A stretch of DNA of 6,641 nt from Gammaproteobacteria bacterium (GCA_030830595.1 JAURMS010000030.1:1-6641), one strand, 5' to 3'. Shown: positions 1 to 6,119, counted from the stretch's first letter. Made by a program: numbers and translations. The notes: a model not told the origin generated them from the sequence alone.

Positions 1-1333
1 TCTGCGGCTGGTCGGAATCGAGGATGAACTCTTCGCGAGCATCGATATCGTTGTAGCGCGTGCTGTCGGTATCGGTGTAGGAACTGAGCGAGAGGAATGA
101 AACACTGCCGAGTTCCCAGGCTAGCTCGAGGGTTGCGGCCACCGTTTCCCGATCGATGGTCGGATTGGCGCTGTAATTGGCGATGGGCAGGTACTGGAAG
201 TCGTCGCTGACCTCGCGAATCCAGGTATTTCCTGTGCCCTCCAGTTTGTTCCATCTGGCACTGGCATACAGTTCAAGCGAGTCACTCAGGGGTCCGCCAA
301 TGGCAAGCCTCGCCCCGGCTTCGTCCACATAGCCGATATCCGGATCGTTGGTGCCCCGCACTCCGTTGACCCGCGCCGGATTCTGGTTGGTCAGGTAACC
401 ATCGTCCTCCGCCACGAAGGCAAAACCGCGCAGCGCCCAACCATTTTCGCCGAGCGGTGCGTTGAAATTACCCTCGATGTCCACGATGCCGCGCTCACCG
501 GCCTTGAGCTTGAGGCTGCCGGCGGCTCCCGAGGCGTCGGGTCTCTTGCTGACGTACTTGATGGCACCACCGATATTGCTGCCCCCGTACAGCGTGCCCT
601 GAGGCCCCTTGATGACCTCTATACGATCAAGGTCACCAAAACGCGAAGAGGCGTCCGAAAACAACTGCACGTCATCGAGGTAGAAACCGACCCCCTGGGT
701 GTTTCCAAAGCCACCCACGCCACGGATGGTGACGTTTGGGTAACCGTCAGTGCGTGCTGAAAGGTTCAGGTTGGGAATCAGGTTCCCCACATCGCGCAGG
801 TTGTCGATGCCCTGCCGTTCAATCAGGTCTCCGGACAGAGCCGCGATGGAGATTGGGATGTCCTGGAGGTTTTCCTCACGCTTGCGGGCGGTGACGATCA
901 CTTCCTCGAGGCTGATCACGGCCGGACCGGTCTGCGCCGCTGCGGGCCCGAGCGCCACACTGCCCAGCAGCGTGGCGATGACCGAGCGGCTCACCTGTGA
1001 AGACCCACACTCATTCTTTTTCATGAACCAGAACCCCCTCTTCTTGCCCGTTGTCAGCTGAATCGCCCCATGGGTGCTGAACCTCGCCTGCAGGCAGGTG
1101 CCGGAAATCAGCTTCTGCAGGGCATCGCTTGCGGTGTAGTCACCCGTAAGTCCCTGCAGCTCGATCCCAGCCGCCACTTCGTAAGGAAACAGCAGCTGCA
1201 CATCCGCCTGACGGGCGAACTGCGTGAGCACCTTGTCGGCACTCGACGGGGGGATATCGAAACGGATGATCCGGTCATCTCCTGCGGCCATGGCACTCGC
1301 AAATGCCAGCCCGAGAGCCAGGCCCGCCAGCAT
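1..1333 (-). CDS. TonB-dependent outer-membrane receptor with N-terminal STN signalling domain (partial)
   Basis: Energised uptake receptor of the outer membrane that should also signal to the adjacent FecR/sigma pair. The reading frame is open from the start to the window edge, giving 444 residues; the rest of the barrel is missing. Seen in order: a short signal peptide (residues 1-17, ending SAMAA), an STN domain (about 22-93, starting RIIRFDIPPSSADKVL), a second signal-peptide-like stretch (104-133), a TonB-box/plug start (SLEEVIVTARKREE, 141-154), a plug with the signature GPQGTLYGGSNIGGAIKY (243-260), then the first barrel strands. STN domains in such receptors contact periplasmic FecR (family knowledge). 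The substrate cannot be read from the sequence. The start is uncertain. ATG at 1333 directly precedes the hydrophobic core but has only a distant G-rich Shine-Dalgarno. An in-frame ATG at 1408 would add 25 residues with poor codon character. An in-frame ATG at 1024 would omit STN. Confidence 0.93.
   Translation of the reverse strand, partial: MLAGLALGLAFASAMAAGDDRIIRFDIPPSSADKVLTQFARQADVQLLFPYEVAAGIELQGLTGDYTASDALQKLISGTCLQARFSTHGAIQLTTGKKRGFWFMKKNECGSSQVSRSVIATLLGSVALGPAAAQTGPAVISLEEVIVTARKREENLQDIPISIAALSGDLIERQGIDNLRDVGNLIPNLNLSARTDGYPNVTIRGVGGFGNTQGVGFYLDDVQLFSDASSRFGDLDRIEVIKGPQGTLYGGSNIGGAIKYVSKRPDASGAAGSLKLKAGERGIVDIEGNFNAPLGENGWALRGFAFVAEDDGYLTNQNPARVNGVRGTNDPDIGYVDEAGARLAIGGPLSDSLELYASARWNKLEGTGNTWIREVSDDFQYLPIANYSANPTIDRETVAATLELAWELGSVSFLSLSSYTDTDSTRYNDIDAREEFILDSDQPQ
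1022..1045 (-). promoter_or_regulatory. Internal in-frame start site with strong RBS inside the receptor gene
   Basis: Reading the minus strand, AAGAAGAGGGGG (1045-1034) lies 9 nt before an in-frame ATG (1024-1022). The ATG opens MKKNECGSS, then the hydrophobic stretch SVIATLLGSVALGPAAA and a good AAA|Q cleavage site, immediately before the TonB box. This is a complete ribosome-binding site plus Sec signal peptide, placed exactly between the STN domain and the plug. It could produce a receptor lacking STN. Whether it is used cannot be told from sequence. Confidence 0.6.
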
Positions 1334-1390
1334 CCGATAACGTGGTGCCCCCCTCGCAATCCTGCACCCACCCTCTCTCTTGACAGGTAG

Positions 1391-1406
1391 GGCGGGAAAA
1401 TCCGCC
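1391..1406. repeat. Small GC hairpin between fecR-like gene and receptor gene
   Basis: Perfect 5-bp arms GGCGG (1391-1395) and CCGCC (1402-1406) enclose a 6-nt loop. It sits in the 106-nt stretch between the FecR stop (1440) and the receptor ATG (1333). No T-tract follows on the minus strand, so it is not a canonical terminator. It could be an RNA-processing or attenuation element that sets receptor level relative to FecR, or chance in GC-rich DNA. Confidence 0.3.
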
Positions 1407-1439
1407 ATGCCGGACAAGGAATTCAGGCGACGGCTGGAC

Positions 1440-2492
1440 TTACTCCTCATCGGCCTGGTCGCCGGAGTGCCTGGTCAGAACGATCAACCCGTCTTCGTCG
1501 GTTTGCGAGCTGACCGCGAAGCCCTCCTCAAGGGCCCTCAGGAATCCCTCTACGTCACCGACATCGAAATAGCCACCGATGCGAAGGGTGGCAATCTCCG
1601 GATCACGGATTTCGATACGGCGATCGGTGTAGCGCTGCAGTTCACCAACAATCACCAACAGCGTCTCGCCTTCAAACTCCCATCGGCCCTCTGTCCAGGC
1701 CAGGCGCCTACCCAGCTCGGCCGCGGACACCGATTGAGAATCCGAGAATGCCTCGCGATATCGCACCGTGCTGCCTGCCTCGACCCGCCGATATTGATCC
1801 GCGAGGGTAGCCGTGCCGCGACGAGAGTGCCGATTACGCTCGAGCGCCACCTCGACGACGCCCTCGGACACCAGTACCTGAACACCGGATTCCTGCCGAT
1901 GCACACTGAAAGCAGTCCCAACCGCGCGCACGCTGCCTGCTGCAGCCTCGACGGCGAAAGGCCGGCGGGGATCTGGCCGGACTTCAAAATACGCTTCACC
2001 CTTCAGCAACTCGACGCGCCGCTCGCGCGCACCGTAAATCACCCGCGCCTCACTCCTGGTATTGAGGATCATCCGGGATCCATCCGGCAGGATCACCCGG
2101 GACTGCTGCCCGGTCCTGGCCACATAGGTCTCGGCGCTGACCGTCTTCCAGAACTGTGTGACGGGCTGGATCGCCAACAGCGCAACGATCAGCAGCAGCG
2201 CGCTGACCGAGGCACCGAACGCCTTCTTGCGAGTTGAGCGCGCTGCATCCACTTCGACGCGGGAGGTGGCGGGGTCCGGAAACAGCTCGGCGAGAACCGA
2301 CAGGCTGTCCATGCTGCCCCAAATCCTGGCAAGCTCCACCAGCAGGAGACGGCGGGACGGATGGCCGGCAAGCCAGTCTGAGAGCGCCTTGCGCTCCGCC
2401 TCCGACAAGCTGCCCCGGTCGATTCTCATGAGCCAGTCGGCAGCCTCCTGCCGGGCCTTCGCGCGGTCCGGAAATGGCAGGACGTTGCTCAT
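1440..2492 (-). CDS. FecR-family transmembrane sigma factor regulator (anti-sigma)
   Basis: Inner-membrane regulator of the sigma factor encoded just upstream, 350 aa, the normal length for the family. An N-terminal cytosolic DUF4880-type segment (about 15-60, with ADWLMRIDRGSLSEAERKAL and DWLAGHPSRR) should bind the sigma factor. One membrane helix follows (about 91-109, SVSALLLIVALLAI). The periplasmic FecR domain (about 121-215) contains ILPDGSRMILNTRSEARV, GEAYFEV and VGTAFSV. A C-terminal domain resembling DUF4974/STN (about 295-343) is the expected contact for the receptor STN domain. The Gly192-Thr193 pair in AVGTAFSV matches the Gly-Thr site at which FecR relatives such as FoxR self-cleave (family knowledge). 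The open frame extends upstream to 2690, but ATG at 2492 is chosen: it overlaps the sigma stop as ATGA and gives a typical N-terminus (MSNVLPFPD). The upstream extension is simply sigma-gene sequence read in another frame. Confidence 0.95.
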   Translation of the reverse strand: MSNVLPFPDRAKARQEAADWLMRIDRGSLSEAERKALSDWLAGHPSRRLLLVELARIWGSMDSLSVLAELFPDPATSRVEVDAARSTRKKAFGASVSALLLIVALLAIQPVTQFWKTVSAETYVARTGQQSRVILPDGSRMILNTRSEARVIYGARERRVELLKGEAYFEVRPDPRRPFAVEAAAGSVRAVGTAFSVHRQESGVQVLVSEGVVEVALERNRHSRRGTATLADQYRRVEAGSTVRYREAFSDSQSVSAAELGRRLAWTEGRWEFEGETLLVIVGELQRYTDRRIEIRDPEIATLRIGGYFDVGDVEGFLRALEEGFAVSSQTDEDGLIVLTRHSGDQADEE

Positions 2493-3058
2493 GGGGCCGG
2501 TTTTCCCTGTCTGTCCTGCCCTCCGCTCCGGACAGGGGCCGTTCTCTCCTCTGACTGCAGTTGCTCCGAACAGCGCATCAGGGCCTTCGCCAGATGTTTC
2601 TCCACCGTGCTCACCGCAATGCCGAGACGGGCGGCCACCTCCTGCTGAGACAATCCATAGACCTTGCGCAGGATCAGGACCCGCCGGCACTGTTCCGGCA
2701 GCTGCGCCGCCGCCTCGCAGAACCTCTCAAAGCGGTTCTGCGCTGCGACTTCGTCCTCGGGAAGGAGATCTCCTGAGAGAAAGTCCAGGTCAACCAGCTC
2801 CTCGAGTGACTGCTCGCAGTGGTGGGCCTTGCGGGCCAGCAGGTTGAAGGCGAGGTTGCGCGCGGTTCTGTAAAGGTAGGCCTCTGGTTGCAGGATGTTC
2901 CCTCTGGACCCTGCTTCGAGGACCCGATAGATGGACTCCTGGGCAATATCCTCGATGTCCTCCCTGCGCCGGAGGAACCTGGCCAGATAACGGCTTAGGC
3001 GCTTACGGAGGCCCTCAAGGCCCGAGCCCAACACCCATGCGGGATCGGGATTGTTCAC
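2489..3058 (-). CDS. ECF-family RNA polymerase sigma factor, FecI-like
   Basis: Extracytoplasmic-function sigma factor, 189 aa, expected to direct transcription of receptor or uptake genes when released by the FecR partner. Region 2 covers about residues 18-78, with the typical DIEDIAQESIYRVLEA and PEAYLYRTARNLAFNLLARK, the second being the -10 recognition and melting helix. Region 4 covers about 112-165, with QLPEQCRRVLILRKVYGLSQ and the helix-turn-helix QEVAARLGIAVSTVEKHLAK that reads the -35. No extra C-terminal domain is present. The start codon is GTG, chosen because it overlaps the stop of the upstream cupin gene (GTGA) and gives a full region 2. The RBS is weak (AAGG 4 nt away), which favours translational coupling. 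The gene ends in an ATGA overlap with fecR, so cupin, sigma and fecR form one transcript. Confidence 0.94.
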   Translation of the reverse strand: MNNPDPAWVLGSGLEGLRKRLSRYLARFLRRREDIEDIAQESIYRVLEAGSRGNILQPEAYLYRTARNLAFNLLARKAHHCEQSLEELVDLDFLSGDLLPEDEVAAQNRFERFCEAAAQLPEQCRRVLILRKVYGLSQQEVAARLGIAVSTVEKHLAKALMRCSEQLQSEERTAPVRSGGQDRQGKPAP

Positions 3059-4143
3059 GCGGCCTTGGCAGCCGCGCCAAGCGGTGCCCAGGCCAGCAGC
3101 GAGGCGTCCCCCGCAAACGTATTGCGTACCAGTTCCACGCCAGCCGCATCAGCCAGTTCCTTGTACTGGATCCAGGACAGCACTGCGGCCACCGGCGTCC
3201 CCCGGCCGGTGTCGAACTGGATCGGCCCGTAGACGTTGGCGGTATAGATCAGGTCCTCGTCGCCGATGCGCTGGGTGGCATCGTGGCGCGCACCCGCGGG
3301 CTCGTAAAACCATACCCCTGGCCCGTAGCCGTCGGGCGGCCCGGCCCGGTAGCCGATGCGACCGCTCAACACCATGAAATCTGCAGCGCCCAGGTGATAG
3401 TGCGGGCCCGCCACACCGTTGTGGCGCACGATGAGGGAAACCGTTCCGGTCTCCTCGCTGACCCGGAGGATCTTGAGGGCAATGTCCGGCAAGCCGGGAT
3501 TGATGATCCAGGGCACCGATCGGGTATCGATGAAATGTGGGTGCACGGCACGGCCGGCGTCGGCGGTCAGGCCCGCCGCCTCGTTGACCAGTGCCTTGGC
3601 GTCGCGGCCGGTGATGGCCAGCGGCTCGGCCGGACCGTGATAGGGCTCGGGCCGCGCCTGCATGCACTCTGCGAGCGTGCTCGGCACCAGCGTGATGCCC
3701 CGGGCTTTGGCTGCCGCCAGCACGTCCAGTGCGGTCAACACGCTGGCCACTTCGCCACCCCCGCCCGCGAGGAAGGCGACCGGGCCGTAGAAATTGGCCA
3801 GCACCTCAGTGTCTTCGTCGGCCACCAGCCTCGCAATGCGCGAGTTGGCCGGTACGTATGCCCAGGTCCCGGGTTCCAGGGTACCGGCCAGCGGACCGTC
3901 CGGATAAGTCATACGGCCTGAAAGCACGATCATGTCCATCGCCCCCAGGTGGACCATGCCCGCCAGCACCCCTCCCGCGGGGAGCTTGAGAATCACGGAG
4001 AACATGCCAGTCTCGGTACTGGCCCTCAGCGGCTTGAGCAACAGGCCAGGGGCCTGCGGCAGATCCATCCAGGGCAGGCGGTTGGTGTCCACTCCGCCCT
4101 CGATGCCGGTCGGGTCGAATTCCGGGTTGTAACCTGTCGTCAT
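3055..4143 (-). CDS. Double-cupin protein, related to ChrR-like/acetophenone-dioxygenase-type cupins
   Basis: Soluble 362-aa protein made of two tandem copies of one cupin unit (about 22-155 and 208-342). Repeated landmarks are RLPWMDLP/RSVPWIINP, LKPLRASTETG/LKILRVSEETG, MIVLSGRMTY/FMVLSGRIGY, ANFYGP/ANVYGP and VASVLTALD/VAAVLSWIQ. Copy 2 keeps a metal-site pattern, H248-x-H250 (GPHYHLGAADF), with H287 (GARHDA) as probable third histidine. Copy 1 has Met63 and Ile103 at the matching positions and keeps only His65. Overall style resembles cupins annotated as 2,4'-dihydroxyacetophenone dioxygenase or ChrR-like, by recognition only. There is no signal peptide, membrane segment or ChrR-type zinc anti-sigma motif (one Cys only). 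ATG at 4143 follows GGGGGG by 7 nt. It overlaps the sigma gene by GTGA. A metal-dependent oxygenase for the imported compound, or a ligand sensor tied to the sigma factor, are the two readings I favour. Confidence 0.82.
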   Translation of the reverse strand: MTTGYNPEFDPTGIEGGVDTNRLPWMDLPQAPGLLLKPLRASTETGMFSVILKLPAGGVLAGMVHLGAMDMIVLSGRMTYPDGPLAGTLEPGTWAYVPANSRIARLVADEDTEVLANFYGPVAFLAGGGGEVASVLTALDVLAAAKARGITLVPSTLAECMQARPEPYHGPAEPLAITGRDAKALVNEAAGLTADAGRAVHPHFIDTRSVPWIINPGLPDIALKILRVSEETGTVSLIVRHNGVAGPHYHLGAADFMVLSGRIGYRAGPPDGYGPGVWFYEPAGARHDATQRIGDEDLIYTANVYGPIQFDTGRGTPVAAVLSWIQYKELADAAGVELVRNTFAGDASLLAWAPLGAAAKAA

Positions 4144-4164
4144 GCGTCAGCCCCCCAAGCGTTG

Positions 4165-4197
4165 TGTCCCTCAAGGTTAGGACCTTTGGGCGGGACA
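4165..4197. repeat. Two-part inverted repeat in the DUF429-cupin gap
   Basis: In the 74-nt space before the cupin start, outer arms TGTCCC (4165-4170) and GGGACA (4192-4197) bracket inner arms AAGGT (4173-4177) and ACCTT (4182-4186) with a 4-nt loop. The arms can form an interrupted stem of 11 pairs. No T-tract follows in the minus direction, so it is not a standard intrinsic terminator. A leader hairpin or protein-binding site for the cupin-sigma-FecR-receptor operon is possible. I see no convincing promoter in the gap. Confidence 0.4.
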
Positions 4198-4217
4198 AAT
4201 CCACTACCGGTGGGCTG

Positions 4218-4922
4218 CTAGATGTGAATCGCCATCCAGAGGCCTCGAGTGTCCCGTACTCGCCGCTCCGGCAGGCACAACGCCTCGCCGCGCGCGTATC
4301 GCTCCGCACTCCACAGCGCCGCGAAAGCATCCAGAATATCGTCCTCGGCCACCTCCCGACGCAGGGTGAGGGCCAGGAAGGCCTCGCGCAGGCCCGGCCA
4401 GCGGGTATCCACCAGGTGCGAGCGCTGCTGCCTGCCCTCCCGGGTCTTCTTGCCCGCCGGGATGGGTGCGCCGCCATTCCACTGGGCAAAAGACGATTCA
4501 GGATGCACCTCGATCATGCGCGGGCGCAGGTTGGGCCGTGAGGCGAGCAATCGGTCGACTTCGCGGATCTTCGGCAGGATGTTGAAGGCCTGACGGGACA
4601 GCCCACGACCATCGGCCCGCCGGTGGCGCGCGAGCGCCGTGGCGTAGTCACGCGCGTTGAGCGCCGCTCGCACCGGGGCCGCAAATACGCTGGCCCCCCG
4701 CGCGGCGCCCAACCGGCGGCGGGCCAGCACATCACACTCCCGGGGACCTGCCTCCGGCAGGCCGATCGGCATATCGATGGCCAGCAGGGATCGAGCCGGC
4801 AGGTCGGCCACCAGGTCTTTCAAGCACGAGGCGAGGCGCAACTCGACCTCGGTATCCGCCTGAATCGCGGCCACCCATCCGGCCGGACAGCCGTCGATGC
4901 CTGCGAGCGTCACAGCGTCCAC
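4218..4922 (-). CDS. DUF429 family protein, predicted RNase H-like fold
   Basis: Soluble protein of up to 234 aa whose family is recognisable but whose biochemical role is not established. Seen (numbering from the GTG at 4922): the family-type opening GIDGCPAGWVAA (8-19), a second strand motif LLAIDMPIGLP (46-56), a conserved central block FNILPKIREVDRLL (113-126), EVHPESSFAQWNG (138-150), and the C-terminal helix EDDILDAFAALWSAERYA (193-210). The acidic residues D10, D50, E138/E142, D194/D195 and D198 are placed as expected for an RNase H-like metal site; predicted nuclease activity is inference. The start may really be the GTG at 4913, because TGAGGGG then sits 8 nt upstream of it, while at 4922 the same sequence touches the start codon. 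It begins 3 nt after the preceding gene's stop, so the two are cotranscribed. Confidence 0.85.
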   Translation of the reverse strand: MDAVTLAGIDGCPAGWVAAIQADTEVELRLASCLKDLVADLPARSLLAIDMPIGLPEAGPRECDVLARRRLGAARGASVFAAPVRAALNARDYATALARHRRADGRGLSRQAFNILPKIREVDRLLASRPNLRPRMIEVHPESSFAQWNGGAPIPAGKKTREGRQQRSHLVDTRWPGLREAFLALTLRREVAEDDILDAFAALWSAERYARGEALCLPERRVRDTRGLWMAIHI

Positions 4923-4925
4923 CCC

Positions 4926-5546
4926 TCAGCTGCCCGGCAACACCCCGACCGCTACCGGCCGGTTTTCGCGAGCGGCCATCAACACTTCCTGAAGGTTGAT
5001 GCCCCGCGGCCAGCCCTCACCAACGACCCAGCGTTCTGCCGCAGCCGGCCCCCGCCGAGCCAGGCGCTGGATCGCGTGCACACCCACCAGCGCAGCTGTG
5101 GCAACTGCCCTGGGCTCGGGCGGCGCCTCCGGCCACGGTCCCTTGAGGGCACGGGCCACCTCTTCATGCCTGAGCACACCGGCCGGGATCAGTCGCGCCT
5201 GGTCATCTTCTGTGCGCCAGGCCGGGACGGCCACCCACAGTAGGAAATCCAGACGCTCCGGGGCGTCCTGTACCACGTAGACATCGCCCCGCAGCGCACC
5301 GTGAACCCGCCCGGACTCCATCGGTACGAGGCAAACGGGCGGATGCCGGCGGGGATCCGGTGCAGCGAGGTGCAAACCTGCCAGCGCACCAGGCCCGAAA
5401 CCGCCTTCGGGCGCTGGCCAATGGACTTCCACGGAGATCGCCTGTCCGGCGATCTCCAGAAGGACACGCCGAGACGCCTCCAAACCGGCCTCCCCACGCT
5501 TGGGCGCAGAACTGGGGTCCTCAATGAATGCCGGGGGATCTTCCAT
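4926..5546 (-). CDS. Hypothetical protein (206 aa), not recognised
   Basis: I do not recognise a family. The protein is predicted soluble, rich in Pro, Ala, Arg and Glu, with no signal peptide or membrane helix and only one cysteine. The N-terminal 25 residues look disordered and acidic (MEDPPAFIEDPSSAPKRGE). The middle part alternates hydrophobic strands (LLEIAGQAISVEVHW, LDFLLWVAVPAW), and a helical part follows (AVATAALVGVHAIQRLA). The sense strand is supported by the tight join to the DUF429 gene (3-nt gap) and by GC-rich third positions. ATG at 5546 has only a weak RBS. It lies 49 nt after the stop of the 131-aa gene upstream on the same strand, suggesting one operon of three. A partner role for the DUF429 protein is conceivable but unsupported beyond position. 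Confidence 0.7.
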   Translation of the reverse strand: MEDPPAFIEDPSSAPKRGEAGLEASRRVLLEIAGQAISVEVHWPAPEGGFGPGALAGLHLAAPDPRRHPPVCLVPMESGRVHGALRGDVYVVQDAPERLDFLLWVAVPAWRTEDDQARLIPAGVLRHEEVARALKGPWPEAPPEPRAVATAALVGVHAIQRLARRGPAAAERWVVGEGWPRGINLQEVLMAARENRPVAVGVLPGS

Positions 5547-5595
5547 GAAGCTTGTACCCTAAAGCGCGGCAGGCTCAGCCGCTGCACCAGATTTC

Positions 5596-5991
5596 TTATT
5601 TTTTCTGCTCGAACAGGCGCTGCCATTCGGTTCGGGCCCGCTCCGCCGCATCGCGGCTGGCCGCCCGCTTGAGCCGCTCTTCAACTGCCAGCCTCACCGG
5701 AGCCAGGAACTGCTTGTGCACGTCCAGGGGCGTCAGCAAGGCCCAGGGATAGACATCCATCAGGGCCAGCGCCGGTTCCCAGCCCTCGACCCAGACGTCT
5801 TCTCCGGCCCCATCTGCCCCGGCACCCAGAGCCACCTGGATGGCAGGATTGGCGAGCCGCGCGAACCGCCATTCGCGCTGGTCATTGCGATGGCCGATGA
5901 GCGTGACAGTCCAGTCATCGAGACCCACCTGCAGGATGACGGGGATCCCCCGCAGGTTGACGGTGTCAAGGTCCGCTTCCTTGGTTTTCAC
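5596..5991 (-). CDS. Hypothetical protein (131 aa), first gene of a three-gene minus-strand set
   Basis: I do not recognise a family. The N-terminal half is strand-rich (VNLRGIPVILQVG, DWTVTLIGHR, REWRFARL). The middle is acidic and aromatic (EDVWVEGWEP, MDVYPWALL). The C-terminus is a charged amphipathic helix (VRLAVEERLKRAASRDAAER, then EWQRLFEQKK), possibly a coiled-coil or interaction segment. There is no signal peptide and no membrane helix. The frame is open up to a TTG at 6036, but that would add an unlikely MGFFFRF start across an 8-T run. GTG at 5991 gives a more natural start (VKTKEADLDTVNLRG), although no good RBS precedes either. The gene is read away from the divergent WYL regulator, whose shared upstream region may control it. 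Confidence 0.65.
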   Translation of the reverse strand: MKTKEADLDTVNLRGIPVILQVGLDDWTVTLIGHRNDQREWRFARLANPAIQVALGAGADGAGEDVWVEGWEPALALMDVYPWALLTPLDVHKQFLAPVRLAVEERLKRAASRDAAERARTEWQRLFEQKK

Positions 5992-6008
5992 GAAAATATT
6001 GTCGCATG

Positions 6009-6025
6009 TTTCCGAAAACCGGAAA
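6009..6025. repeat. Hairpin TTTCCG/CGGAAA next to an 8-A run
   Basis: Perfect 6-bp arms TTTCCG (6009-6014) and CGGAAA (6020-6025) surround AAAAC, merging into eight A residues (6023-6030). On the minus strand the T-run comes before the stem rather than after, and on the plus strand it is an A-run, so it does not act as a canonical terminator in either direction. It lies in the leader of the 131-aa gene if that gene starts at 5991. Confidence 0.35.
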
Positions 6026-6055
6026 AAAAATCCCAAGGGATCATCGAATGAGCCT

Positions 6056-6066
6056 TGAACGGTTCA
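6056..6066. promoter_or_regulatory. Palindrome TGAAC-G-GTTCA, possible operator
   Basis: An 11-bp perfect inverted repeat with a single central base sits 67 nt before the WYL start codon and 12 nt from the larger palindrome. Its size fits a dimeric repressor site. The assignment is positional only. Confidence 0.35.
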
Positions 6067-6077
6067 TCATTTAAGGA

Positions 6078-6095
6078 CTGGTATTTGAATACCAG
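6078..6095. promoter_or_regulatory. 18-bp palindrome CTGGTATT-TG-AATACCAG, candidate WYL operator
   Basis: Perfect 8-bp arms are separated by two bases, flanked further out by GGACT (6075-6079) and AGTCC (6100-6104). It lies about 37 nt before the WYL start codon and overlaps the tentative -35 TTGAAT. A repressor dimer bound here would block the regulator's own transcription and could also affect the divergent gene. Autoregulation is inference from position and symmetry. In RNA it could also fold as a hairpin. Confidence 0.55.
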
Positions 6096-6119
6096 CCTGA
6101 GTCCAAAATAAAACGGGGG

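Noticed and set aside
1108..1371. Separate 87-codon minus-strand gene in front of the receptor, starting at GTG 1371
   Set aside because: It is out of frame with the STN coding sequence, which explains this DNA better; the product is Trp/Arg/Ser-rich without motifs.
1380..2237. Long plus-strand open frame (285 codons) opposite the FecR gene
   Set aside because: It mirrors a clear FecR protein on the minus strand, its translation shows no recognisable domain, and long antisense frames are common in GC-rich coding DNA.
2493..2690. N-terminal extension of FecR by 66 residues
   Set aside because: It lies wholly inside the sigma gene in another frame, and the ATGA overlap at 2489-2492 gives the normal FecR N-terminus.
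3037..3921. Plus-strand open frame (294 codons) opposite the double-cupin gene
   Set aside because: The minus strand gives a repeated, motif-bearing cupin protein with overlapping neighbours. The plus-strand product is low-complexity and His/Arg/Gln-rich without motifs.
4623..5243. Plus-strand open frame spanning the DUF429/206-aa junction
   Set aside because: It crosses two minus-strand genes, one of a recognisable family, and its product lacks domain character.
6009..6030. Intrinsic terminator at the TTTCCG/CGGAAA hairpin
   Set aside because: The homopolymer is on the wrong side of the stem for the minus strand and is an A-run on the plus strand.
5992..6036. TTG start at 6036 for the 131-aa protein (146 aa)
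   Set aside because: There is no Shine-Dalgarno, the frame runs through a T homopolymer and a hairpin, and composition is intergenic-like. GTG 5991 is preferred, though not proven.
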